A stretch of DNA of 64,000 nucleotides. It comes from Branchiostoma lanceolatum (lineage: Eukaryota > Chordata > Leptocardii > Amphioxiformes > Branchiostomatidae). Where the stretch lies: the NCBI RefSeq assembly GCF_035083965.1, contig NC_089726.1:19845501-19909500 (forward strand), given 5' to 3'. The translations under genes were made by a program, and so were the position numbers. Positions 33,708 through 42,041 of the stretch are shown here, piece by piece (positions within the stretch are counted from its first letter, which is position 1; each line of letters opens with the position of its first letter). The notes under the pieces were generated by a model. It did not search any database. It was not told where the DNA came from and saw only the letters and a program-made list of their open reading frames with translations.

Positions 33708-35933
33708 GGGTCGAGAGAAAGAAAGAGAGGGCGATCGAGTGAGACAGAGAGAGAGGGAGATAGAGAGAGAGAGAGATGAGGGAGAGAAGAAGAGGGAGAA
33801 AGAGCTCGAGAGGGGACGAACATTCAGCACCAAGGACATATACCTGTACAGCTCAGTACTGAATAGACCGACTCCTAGGCCACGCCCACCATTACCAAAT
33901 CCCGCTGTCTTATTGGCTAAGCTAAAAAGTTTGATTGACAGACGGAATCGTACTAATACACACTAGCGTTTAGATGTTAGATTAAAAAACAACAACACAA
34001 AAACCACAAAACAAATATCCATCTACCTCTGCATATAGAGGATCGGAAAATCCATGTATATCAAATCTGGGAAGCCGTCGTTGTGTATTCTCCAGACTAA
34101 CCACGCCAAAGATAGGGAGAATATTAAAATTTGCCAGGGAAGTTTGGCCACCGGCACCGTAGGGTTTCATTCGAAGGCGTATATTAACTTTAAAGTGACT
34201 CGGATTGACTCTAGTGGCAAATGATTCCATTTTTTTGCCGAGTTCTACGATAAACACGCCCGTAGGAAGGCTTGGGGGAGGCTAGTAGTGCGGTTCAAGC
34301 GCCTCCAACTGACCAGTCTAAAGTGGTCTAGACCTTTTAGCCTAGTGGTTAAGGCGTGCGGCCTGTGGGCCCGGGTTCGATCCCCGGGAGCCAGGAGACT
34401 GTTCTACTCGTCTCTAGTGTTTCAGTTGTGTACCGTGTCGACAACATGTCTTAAAAAAAGGAAACTAAAGGAAAGTGATCTCGAACCAGTTTAGCTCAAA
34501 TGAACATGAACAGATGAGCTAATCCTCCACTGGTCGTGACAGAGAAGACAGACGCTATGTACAGTATTTACAGGTTCATTGTACCGGGGAAATTCCCCTG
34601 GCTCTTTTCGACAAGCACAATGAACAGTGGGCCACGGCTTAACGCCCCGTCCTAAGGACTGCGACTCTTTCCGGTAGCGTGCATGACGGGTGAGCGGCAC
34701 GGCTGGGATCGAACCCGGAGCTTCTAGTTCCAGAGGCAAGATCGCTAACCACTGGAGTACGCACGCTACGCTAACCACTGGACTACGCACGCTACGCTAA
34801 CCACTGAACTACGCACGCTACGCTTACCTCTGAACTACGCACGCTACGCTTACCTCTGAACTACGCACGCTACGCTTACCTCTGAACTACGCACGCTACG
34901 CTTACCTCTGAACTACGCACGCTACGCTTACCTCTGAACTACGCACGCTACGCTTACCTCTGAACTACGCACGCTACGCTTACCTCTGTCCTCCGTCCTC
35001 TCTATCCTGTACGGTTTACAGTCCAGTCTGTGGGCCTTCCAGTGTTCCTTCTGGTGGTCACGTGAGCAGTAATACACTGACAGACATCTGCAGAAAAGCA
35101 GAGGTGGGTCACGTGACTATGACGTAATCATCGACCGCCATTTTGTTTGGTTAAAGCAAAGTCCATGTATGTGAAAAGGTGTGTACATTTGCAGCTATTG
35201 ATGGTTATTTTTCTAGCAACATTGTTATCTGCATGTTTCTATCATCTGTCGCCATCTTGGATTCACGCGTCCTACAAATATTACGGAATTGGTTATGAAT
35301 TATGACGTCAAACCATTTGAAGTCAGACCATACGATGAACACAACTGAGTAACACGTTTATTAAAGGTTCGTTATTGCATAGTTTCAATAGTTTCATGTA
35401 GGCCGCGAGCAACAAAAAATCATGAGGATCCGTCAGTCAATTCTTGAGTTATTCCATTTCAGAAGTTTTAGACAAAATCAGCTCGTGCAGTTCTAAAAAA
35501 AGCTACTAGGGGGTCCAAATGTACAGGACATATTTTCCCTCCGAAGAGCTATCCACCACCAAAAAGCATGACCATAGCCTATTCAGCACACGAGATTTCA
35601 AAAGCGAAAGTTCCCCTGCAGTACCATAGAAAATTGCTTGTTGGCCCAAAACCCAGTCATTTCGAGGTCTCACGAAGACCTACAAAGTATGAAAATAATC
35701 CACCCAGACATTCTTGAGTTATGGTCTTATATTCCTGTGAACATATTCCTGTATTATTACTTGAATTCTTGCAAACTGCACACACCTCTGAGGCGTCACC
35801 AAAACCCAAAAAGAATAGAGTGAAAACATGTTTACTAAATAACATACCTGCCACATCGTTGCTCGGCTGCAGCGCCACACTGCGCGCACGGCTTGTCCTG
35901 CAGCGGCAGGTCGGAGCTGTCGTCTGTAGACAT
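19522..35933 (-). CDS. SET and MYND domain protein, SmydA-like
   Basis: Probable lysine methyltransferase of the arthropod SmydA/msta type. Exons in coding order: 35933-35848, 35087-34984, 27800-27598, 26444-26272, 25291-25191, 24624-24464, 23722-23562, 22081-21894, 21585-21421, 20701-20538 and 19833-19522, all in phase, 605 residues. A MYND zinc finger (about 16-53: CAQCGAAAEQRCGRC, VYYCSRDHQKEHWKAHRLDC) is followed by the split SET domain: RYLVANGDLPMGH, a Cys-rich LCLGCF..CKGCNWPLC segment, GILTVNAFEL, YLMNHDCLANT (NHxC motif near 254-257) and GEALTAEYSE. The post-SET cysteines are CSCQRCRDPTELG and CLNCGG. A helical C-terminal region follows. The last exon ends in four VENS/AKP-type repeats and a Lys/Arg-rich tail (GKRKRKGGKGK), a likely nuclear-localisation signal. 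Intron 2 (7.2 kb) hosts a gene on the other strand, and exon 2's donor is tandemly repeated. Substrate unknown. Confidence 0.9.
22120..22435 (-). mobile_element. tRNA-derived SINE (family A), fuller copy
   Basis: On the minus strand an A box near 22427 (TGGCGCAATCGG) and a B box (GGTTCGAAACCC) are followed by a body ending around 22120. It begins about 40 bp upstream of SMYD exon 8. Confidence 0.65.
22795..23125 (-). repeat. Dispersed repeat family E, copy 1
   Basis: It is the reverse complement, with divergence, of 28345-28640: shared 'gaagcatgatgctttttcaa', 'ggctcacgtttttggccaag' and 'gtgtgttgggttctttta'. Fragments occur near 7850-7960, 18725-18985, 49365-49500 and 55690-55860. The family is unassigned. 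Confidence 0.6.
23125..23535 (-). mobile_element. Two direct copies of a tRNA-derived SINE (family D)
   Basis: 23125-23275 and 23375-23530 are near-identical. On the minus strand each has TTAGCCTAGTGGTTAGCG (A box), GGTTCGAATCC-type B-box text and the phrase 'ccgggagcggcg'. Further copies are at 34300-34470 and 61325-61480. They lie directly downstream of SMYD exon 7. Confidence 0.65.
24085..24357. mobile_element. Element with inverted ends around a ~107-bp direct repeat
   Basis: The ends 'cactcacttcac..tcacgtga' and 'tcacgtgaaaaatgaagcg' are inverted. Inside, a unit with 'ggtaccgacccccgtcccag' and 'tacagactcccaggtacc' occurs twice in the same direction, each next to 'tgacgtca' / 'cacgtgacgtc' text. 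No coding capacity. Confidence 0.7.
25820..26186. mobile_element. TTAA-flanked short element, family 2, copy 2
   Basis: Same family and orientation as 16719-17081, bounded by TTAA, with terminal 'aggcaacc' / 'ggttgcct' inverted repeats. It ends 86 bp downstream of SMYD exon 4. Confidence 0.8.
26493..26805. mobile_element. 'actctccaagcagagg' inverted-repeat element
   Basis: The left end 'actctccaagcagagg..agtggttccggctgttttt' is inverted at the right as 'aaaaacagccagaaccacta' with 'ctctgcttggagagt'. Related to 14410-14567. It lies in SMYD intron 3. Confidence 0.75.
27050..27560. repeat. Dispersed repeat, copy 1 (copy 2 at about 31325-31775)
   Basis: Both copies share 'gcgagcgtgc', 'attatgaaatctacgtggtc', 'gtagaccgaaatatagattc'-type text and 'aatcaacatggcctaagcta', in the same order and orientation. 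A fragment of the start is near 28070. Non-coding. Confidence 0.6.
28345..28640 (+). repeat. Dispersed repeat family E, copy 2
   Basis: Reverse-complement partner of 22795-23125. It lies just upstream of the nested gene at 28958. Confidence 0.6.
28958..32348 (+). CDS. Small unrecognised gene nested in SMYD intron 2, opposite strand
   Basis: Three exons join in phase: 28958-29036, 30855-31028 and 32200-32348, giving 133 residues and a TAA stop. All junctions are GT/AG (TTAATTACAG acceptor; GGTAAGG and GGTAAGC donors). The N-terminus is hydrophobic and Met/Leu-rich (MIVTMMLATGLLQDLMTKSM), the middle is acidic and Ser/Thr/Pro-rich, and the end is basic: NSFCGFRPGFLSG followed by an Ala/Lys tail (KLKAKAKAAPKDAKG). 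An NRF1-like site (gcatgcgcac) lies at 28819-28828. I do not recognise the family, and the first exon's frame is the least certain part. It overlaps no SMYD exon and carries LINE and inverted-repeat fragments in its introns. Confidence 0.55.
29240..29465. mobile_element. 'caccgtga' inverted-repeat element, copy 1
   Basis: It is the reverse complement, with divergence, of 48890-49140 ('cgtgaacttatcatcac', 'gtgaagataaagtgaatta'), with terminal 'ttacagta'-type text. No coding capacity. Confidence 0.65.
29600..29900 (+). mobile_element. LINE C-terminal remnant with 3' tail
   Basis: The frame near 29690-29790 reads FPSTIVEWNSLSPSIEGAS and TLDSFKQHLQ, a form of the C-terminal 'P..I..WN.LP' motif of CR1/Jockey-type non-LTR retrotransposon proteins. 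The 3' tail ('aaccagctgctgc..') matches 1735-1850, with another tail fragment near 30520-30570. Confidence 0.7.
30310..30512. mobile_element. Short inverted-repeat element
   Basis: The left end 'tgtcacacctgtgcgtatat' is inverted at the right as 'atatacgcacaagtgtgaca'. About 200 bp, non-coding. Confidence 0.75.
30597..30788. mobile_element. Short inverted-repeat element, GC-rich ends
   Basis: 'ggtcacatttccaaaccggg' then 'gcccggccg' is mirrored by 'cggccgggcccc' and 'gttgggaattgtgacc'. It ends 67 bp before exon 2 of the nested gene. Confidence 0.75.
33515..33800. repeat. (GA)n-rich microsatellite
   Basis: About 285 bp of almost pure purine, mainly (GA)n with GACA and GATA interruptions. Its long open frames encode only Arg/Glu or Ser/Leu runs and are not genes. 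Within SMYD intron 2. Confidence 0.95.
34085..34290. mobile_element. 'ctctaccag'-family element, diverged copy
   Basis: Shares 'ccagactaaccacgcc', 'atagggagaatatt', 'tttggccacc' and 'gggtttcatt' with 4636-4930 and 37466-37660. The right half is the most diverged. Confidence 0.6.
34300..34470 (+). mobile_element. tRNA-derived SINE (family D)
   Basis: A well-kept tRNA-like head (TAGCCTAGTGGTTAAGGCG; GGGTTCGATCCCCGGG) is followed by a body ending in an A-rich stretch near 34450. The absence of a paired acceptor stem makes a working tRNA unlikely. Confidence 0.65.
34536..34760 (-). mobile_element. tRNA-derived SINE (family C), reversed copy
   Basis: Reverse complement of the 4100-4325 type, with 'gatcgaacccgg' and 'gcgatcttgcctctgg' on the minus strand. 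Its 5' end ('gtagcgtgcgtag') becomes the 26-bp tandem repeat that runs up to the SMYD exon 2 donor. Confidence 0.7.
34745..34990 (-). repeat. 26-bp tandem repeat carrying seven copies of the SMYD exon 2 splice donor
   Basis: On the gene's strand the unit is gtaagcgtagcgtgcgtag followed by ttcagag. The sequence CAGAG|GTAAGC occurs seven times; the first is the true donor after exon 2. Three further units next to the SINE read 'gctaaccactg' instead and lack the donor. Each later donor fits the U1 consensus as well as the first. Confidence 0.9.
35380..35720. repeat. Dispersed 'ctgcagtacca..gggggcccaaa' repeat
   Basis: Shares 'gctgctagggggcccaaa'-type, 'accatagc', 'ctgcagtaccat' and 'attcttgagttatg' blocks with 60322-60985. 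Short pieces of the same family occur near 40, 13650, 26215 and 38590. No coding capacity. It lies in SMYD intron 1. Confidence 0.65.
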
Positions 35934-37465
35934 TTCCAACCTCTGCCGGGACGGACAAAGACAAAAGGATTTTGATACTACTAGACATCTCTTGAAAGGA
36001 AAAACTTTTTGATTAAAAATTGGTCGGCACCAAGCAAACAAAGCAATCATAAGGAATAATATTTGATTATTGATATTTGATGTCTAATATTTTGTTTAAT
36101 TTCTGATCTACTTCTTCAAAATTTGTTAATTATGTTTAGTATTGATCATTATTAGCGTACCTTATCATGTTCAATAGCTTAAAATCAATTTTTGTATCTC
36201 CTCGTATCTATTCATTTATTAAGATTTATGGTATAAGTTCAACTTATTTTCTATCGTTAATTTTCCTTAGTTTTGAGTTATGTACAATTTATGATACAAT
36301 TCCTATTGTCAAGTTTCGAGGGGAGACCCAAGAAAAGCCACCTTGGCTTCTGGCCCCCCTGCATGTTTTTTTTTTGCCCTGTTTATCTTTGTTTTAAACA
36401 CTTGTACATATGCGAATGAATAAACAATAAACAAAACAATAAACAATAAGGATTCTTGAAGAAAATGCAAAATAAATGCGATTTGCTAACAATATGTCAT
36501 TTGCTTTCTGGCAAGCTGCAGAAGACACCACTATTTACTAATTCTACCCACAAGTTGAATCTAAAAAGAACTATACCCATAACTAAACACAATTTCTATA
36601 AATATTCTAACGCCGTTGAAGTGAATAAAGAATAACTAGAAACCATTCATTCAGAATCGCGTCTACTTTGCAGATTATCCCCCTCCCCCCTCCCATTTTC
36701 AACCCCCCTCCCCCTCCCATTTCAACCCCCCTCCCCCATCCGCCCGTTGATGCTTACTTAGTACGGTCACAGCATCGGAAAACATTTGAGTTCAATGCCA
36801 AAACCACATTCAGCTGTCATTCTCAATCACGCTAAATCTGTCTGTTCCAGAAACCAATCAATGAACTGAAAACCTTAATTCAATTAGCATTGTAGAATCC
36901 TGGTTCGAGTCACAAAATCACAGTACAGTGACGTATCAAGATACGGTGACCACGCTTGATTCAACATATGGTTCACGAATCGTGGACCAGCAAAGAATCG
37001 AAGAAAGTCGTCGTAAGCAATCTTTGTCGCCTCATTTTCTACATACGCCAACATGCGACGTCCGTACGACTTGCGTAAGACAACAACAAGACAACAACAC
37101 GACAGCCTAGTTTATAACACAGGAATAGTACTCACGTTATAACAGTCGTCTGATGTCGAAAGTCAAGCTAACATACCCGCGCACGCACACAGACAGCTAG
37201 CACGCATCTATGGGCTCTCAATTCTATATTTATCACTAGATTCCGAGGCGCGCCTGATATAATTACCCAGGGGTGCCTTCTGGCCATATATATAGCGGAG
37301 GGAGATTGACATGTTGCGCAACTGCGTGAGGGTGCCGCTGGAAAGGCGCGTATCATATTGCGTTGTAAAGGCCACTAACTCCAGCCGCTGGTAGCCTCCA
37401 TAGCAGGCTCCTTGGGCCTTCTTCAATGATACCCCTTTGGCATTGAGTTCTTTTTATTACTGGGT

Positions 37466-37660
37466 CGTTTGTGCTAGCCTCTACCAGGCCCCGCAGATGG
37501 CTGGGAAAATAGTAGAAATTGGCTAAATAGAGTGAATTGTATGCTAAGGGAGTCAACTACGGAGAGAGGGCCCAATCTGCAATCCTAAACGGAGCCTGCA
37601 AGTGAAACCCTGGCAAATATTCTCCCTATAGCCGGCGTAGTTAGTCTGGTAGAGACTACG
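37466..37660. mobile_element. 'ctctaccag'-family element, reversed copy
   Basis: Begins 'gcctctaccaggccccgc' and ends 'ttagtctggtagagact', inverted, and matches 4636-4930 in the opposite orientation over most of its length. Confidence 0.7.
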
Positions 37661-38819
37661 TTTGTGCAGCCCGGGCCTATTCAAATGGTCACACAATGGC
37701 TGCACAAACGACCCAGTACAAAAATAAGTCAATGCAGAAGAGTATTATAAGCCAAAAAAGGCCCCAGAGAGCCTTCTATAGAGGCTAAGCCGCTGGTATC
37801 CTAGGGTTTTAGTCGTGGCATTGGGGAAGGTTCATAGCATCATAAACAGGGGAAACAACAAAGAAATCGAAGATCTCAGGTATACTTCAAATATTTTAAA
37901 GAGTTTTGATTTGTGAATTCCTTGTTTTGTTGTGATTTTGTCTAGGCGTTCTCTCGTTGTAACCAACAACGCAATAAACGCAAAAGACGTGAATATAGCA
38001 GGCAATTGAAGACAGGAAATGAGTTAACCGTTGATAATCAATGGGACATTTGACCTAACTTCATGTCAGTATTCCTGGCGTAGCTAGCGTGTGACAATTG
38101 GTGTAGAAATACAAACAAGCAAACAAACAAACAAACAATACCTCCTGTTTCCTTGAGGTAACAATTACTTGAAAGTAGATTGAAAGGAGATCTCTCAAAT
38201 TGGAAAGAACAGCGATTGCGGGAAGGTGCATTTATATATGGCGGGGATGGTGCGTACGTAAAGCATAGGTGGTGAGAGGTACGACCCTGTTCGTAAGCAT
38301 AAACGAACGGTCCCTTTGGCTAGTTATAGGACATCGCACCCGGTTTTCTGTACGCATGTGCGCGCCTGCCGGTTTCAAAAAAGACTACACCCACCATGAA
38401 ACTTTGCATATGGAAAATACAAATATTGACATTTTTTTCTATCTTTGCCAAGAAGGCTATGTTTTGGGTAGCGTTTGTAGCGGTGTAACGGTGTTTGTGG
38501 TTTAGCAGCATAGCTCAAGAGGCTATGTACGGATTTCTGTGAAATTTGGTGTGTGCTTAGATCTTGAACTGTCGACGAAATGATGAGATTTTGGACCCTG
38601 GCGACCTTTCTTGGCACTGCAGCAGAACGTCCTATTTTTGAAACGTCTTAAAAATAACATTTGAATGTGTATAACCACGTATGAAGTCATAACTGTGCCA
38701 AGTTTCTTTTCTCTCAGTGTATGGAATTCTATTAAAAGAGTCTTCAAGAAAACAACTTTTACAATTCGAAAGAAACTAACGTTAAAATGAGTGCTCTGTA
38801 CTTAGTGGTAGCTTGTTGT

Positions 38820-38980
38820 GAATGGACCGATCCGATAGCCCCGTCAACCTACGTCAAAACGTAGAAATTTTTAAAAAATGCAACCACTCTCTCATTGGTT
38901 GAACCGATGATTGTCTTTCTGTCATTGGTTGAACTGCTAATGTGATCGACAGTTAGAATCGGTCTACTAGTATTTCTCTA
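38820..38980. mobile_element. 'accgatcc' short element
   Basis: Ends 'ggaccgatccg' and 'agaatcggtct' are inverted, with internal 'ctcattggttgaac'. Similar text occurs at 27840-27960, 44150-44225 and 45360-45440. Confidence 0.5.
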
Positions 38981-39304
38981 CTACCGTGGTAGCACTGGTA
39001 CGTGTTAAAACACGTGTTCTGACTCCGTTATGTAAATTAGCTTCTACATACCTCAAACCTCTCGAAAACACTTTATTCGTTTGTTTACCGTTAAACAATA
39101 ACCCAATCACCCATTCAACTTGCCACCTCCTATAACTGTACAAATCACTTTATATTGCCCGTGTATTTGAACAGGGCCTGACGTGTTTTGATGGTTGCTT
39201 AGTGAAGGTATGCCACCGACTGTGTGCACAACGTTACTAGGCAAAGTTTAGTCCTTCCTTGCGCGCGGTGGCGGAAATAGGAAGAAAAAATTCACCACCG
39301 AAGA

Positions 39305-39975
39305 CAAACAAGGTATAGTTATATGTCTACTAGTTTTGTACATACAGGATTACCAAGAAGGTTATGTTTTCGGTGAAGTTTGTGGTAGATTGGGTGTGTT
39401 TGTGGGTACGTGTTTTTTTTTCTGGACAGCATAACTCGAGAAGTTGTGGATGGATCTTTATGACATCTGGTATGTGGGTAGTTATATGTCTACTAGTTTT
39501 GTACATACATGATAACTACCCTTAGCCAAGAAGGTTATGTTTTCGGTAAAGTTTGTGGTAGATTGGGTGTGTTTGTGGGTGTGTTGGTTTTGTTGTGGAC
39601 AGCATAACTCGAGAAGCTGTGGATGGATCTTAGTGACATCTGGTATGTGGGTAGTTATATGTCTACTAGTTTTGTATATGCAGGATAATAATACCTTAGC
39701 CAAGAAGGTTATGTTTTCGGTGAAGTTTGTTGTCGATTGGGTATGTTTGTGGGTGTGTGTTTTTTGTGTGGACAACATAACTCGAGAAGTTGTGGATGGA
39801 TCTTTATGACATCTGGTATGTGGGTAGTTATATGTCTACTAGTTTTGTACATACAGGATAATTACCTTAGCCAAGAAGGTTATGTTTTTGGTAAAGTTTG
39901 TGGTTGATTAGGTGTGTTTGTGGGCGTGTTTTTTGTTTGAATGGATCTTTATGACATTAGGTATGTGGGTTGGGG
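39305..39975. repeat. ~172-bp tandem repeat, four copies
   Basis: Unit starts recur near 39315, 39479, 39652 and 39826 with 'agttatatgtctactagttt'; each unit holds 'aagaaggttatgttttcggt' and 'cataactcgagaag' blocks. A more diverged single unit lies at about 38430-38560, and a weaker one near 25710-25820. Confidence 0.85.
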
Positions 39976-40089
39976 TCAGCAAATCGAAGGACAAGTGGTA
40001 TCACGAATCACGTGGTGGCTTTCTGTGGTACGTCAAGGTAAACGAAAAGGTAAAGGTTCCAGTATGATAGTTTTTTTTAGGTAGTAGAT

Positions 40090-40320
40090 GCAGTGGGTTG
40101 TTATCCACTGTGTCTAGGGCACAGTATTGGGGAGACAGAGCCCAACCCTCTCCTTCCATAGCCTTTTACCTCCCAAACCGAAGCCAGGTCCCAATTTACA
40201 CCTGAGTGGAGTGAGGAAAGTAGTGTAAAATGCCTTCCCCAAGGCCACAACGTCTAACCTGGCATGCCAGGAATCGAACCCGCTACCTCCTGTGTCACTA
40301 TTAGGACTGTTGTTTTTCTG
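40090..40320 (-). mobile_element. SINE family A copy
   Basis: Contains 'tacacctgagtggagtgagg' and 'aatcgaacccgc' as in 22120-22435 and 46685-46893. Confidence 0.55.
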
Positions 40321-40585
40321 ATAATAATTCAATATTGCTGGGGTCTAAATGTACCCCAATTGTAGGGGTGTGGGTTAGAAATTAATGGTCTATAAAACGT
40401 TCATTAAAATCCTACATTTCTGCTGTATGCATAGTGGGAACCAATTTGATTTTGCTTCTGAAATCGCTGTATTGGATTGAAAACATCAATTTTGAATGTC
40501 ACGAGTAAAAGGGCAGAGGTTAATACATGTTTGTTCGAATAACCGGTAGTTTGCGCAGTGTTTAACTCGACAGGACTGTTATTGT

Positions 40586-40682
40586 AGCCTGGGTGTCATC
40601 CTGTTTCAGTTCCAGGCTCTGCTTTCACCAAAGAAAATTGAAGGTAGAGCCCGGAACTGAAACAGGATGACACTCAGGCTAC
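40586..40682. mobile_element. Fold-back element with ~40-bp arms
   Basis: 'gtagcctgggtgtcatcctg' then 'tttcagttcc' is inverted at the right ('ggaactgaaacaggatgaca' then 'ctcaggctac'), with a ~18-bp loop. Confidence 0.85.
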
Positions 40683-40884
40683 TCTTATGGAACCTCTGTT
40701 GGTGTAACAGTTGTAACTGTTAGCACATCAATCGAATCAGGGATAGGGAAGATACAGCTAATATGGCAATCCCTAAGGAAGGCATTGCACACATATGTTA
40801 GCCCTTAGTAGTTACAACTAGCAGTGCGTAACTGGAAATCGGGTATAAATGTGTCTTGATTGTCTCACATCTGAGTAGCTATGG

Positions 40885-41345
40885 GAGTGAGTGTATGGAT
40901 GAGTGTATGGATGAGTTTTTGGTTGGTTGAGTGAGTGAGTGAGTGAGTGAGTGAGTGAGTGGGAGAGTGAGAGAGTGAGTGGGTGAGAGAGAGAGTGAGT
41001 GAGTGAGTGAAAGTGAGTGAGTGAGAGTGAGAGTGAGAGTGAGCGAGCGTGAGTGAGTGAGTGAGTGAGTGAGAGAGTGAGTGTGAGTGAATGAATGAAT
41101 GTGAGTGAGTGAGTGAGTGAGAGTGAGTGAGTGGGTAAGTGAGTGGGTGAGTGACTGAGTGTGAGTGAATGAATGAGTGAAAATTTTGTACCACATATAA
41201 ACGACTGTCCCCAATGATATCTATTCAACATACTGTCGTATTCACTCACTCAGTCTAAATAAAGGCTATGGATTGATTGATTGATTGATTGATTAATTGA
41301 TTGGTTGATTGATTAATTGATTGGTTGATTGATTGATTGATTGTC
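40885..41345. repeat. (GTGA)n and (ATTG)n microsatellites
   Basis: About 40885-41180 is mostly GTGA/GAGT repeats. About 41268-41343 is (GATT)n with GGTT interruptions. Frames through them are low-complexity and non-coding. Confidence 0.9.
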
Positions 41346-41555
41346 GCACGATGGTTTGTGACCATTGTTGTAGTTTTCCGCGTTGACTTCGTACCAGAGT
41401 TGTCAGCTTGGTGTTGTGAACAACATATATGCAGTGCCTTCCTCATACCGTAGGCACCATACATACCAGCGTAGGAATCTTATTGACTACCTATAATTGA
41501 CCTCTCTGCGTAGTAATGCAACACAAGTGATAACTTCGGGGAAAAACAGTATACG

Positions 41556-41563
41556 TATAAAAG
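41556..41563 (+). promoter_or_regulatory. TATA box candidate for the DED-CAAX gene
   Basis: TATAAAAG sits 479 bp before the likely start codon at 42042. An acceptor-like 'gattcttcag' ends at 41951, so a short 5' UTR intron is possible. Confidence 0.45.
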
Positions 41564-42041
41564 AAAACTAAAGCAAACGTCGGTTGAAACCACACAAACA
41601 AAAACCACAAGTGAATATATTACAAATCGCTTCATCTTGCAACACTCATCTCTTGAATTGAGAGCATCAGTTCACCAGGGCTGTTTTGTTGTTGTTGTTA
41701 TTCGTTGTCTTATTGTGGAATCTTACTTTAAGCCTTGTTTTCAAGCTTGGATCTTACAGTATGTTTTAGCCACGGAGGAATGCGTATACTGCACAGTGCC
41801 AGTAGTCAGTAGCCGCTTTGTCCAAAGTCCCTACACAGGCCGGGACAAAGGTTGCCAGTCGAATCCGTCCAAAGTCTTACGACTTAATCTTGTTAGTACA
41901 CATGACTTAATTTCAAGTAACTGACTCAATCCTTTGTTGTCGATTCTTCAGGGAAAGGTCTCAGCGGCATCCTGTTGTTTGGGTCATAGCGTCGGACACC
42001 ACCGAATTAAGCACACAGAACTTCGTTGCAGTTCCACAGCA

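Larger units (their letters stand above)
35934..41550. other. 5.6-kb gap upstream of SMYD, repeats only
   Basis: No convincing gene. The bases before the SMYD start codon (cccggcag|agg) could be an acceptor, and 'aac|gtgagt' on the minus strand near 37133 a matching donor, hinting at a 5' UTR exon there. 36660-36750 is a C-rich tandem of a ~28-bp 'ctcccatttcaaccccc' unit. The remainder holds elements listed separately. Confidence 0.4.

Noticed and set aside
33403-33966. Long open frames of Arg/Glu or Ser/Leu on both strands
   Set aside because: They are translations of a (GA)n microsatellite.
34320-34395. A tRNA gene
   Set aside because: A and B boxes are good, but no proper acceptor stem pairs and a SINE body follows; the same unit recurs in the window.
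40818-41249. Long minus-strand frames of Ser/His/Thr/Leu
   Set aside because: Translations of the (GTGA)n microsatellite.
41637-41924. A 95-residue plus-strand frame upstream of the DED gene
   Set aside because: No domain, no splice context, and it falls where the DED gene's 5' UTR is expected.
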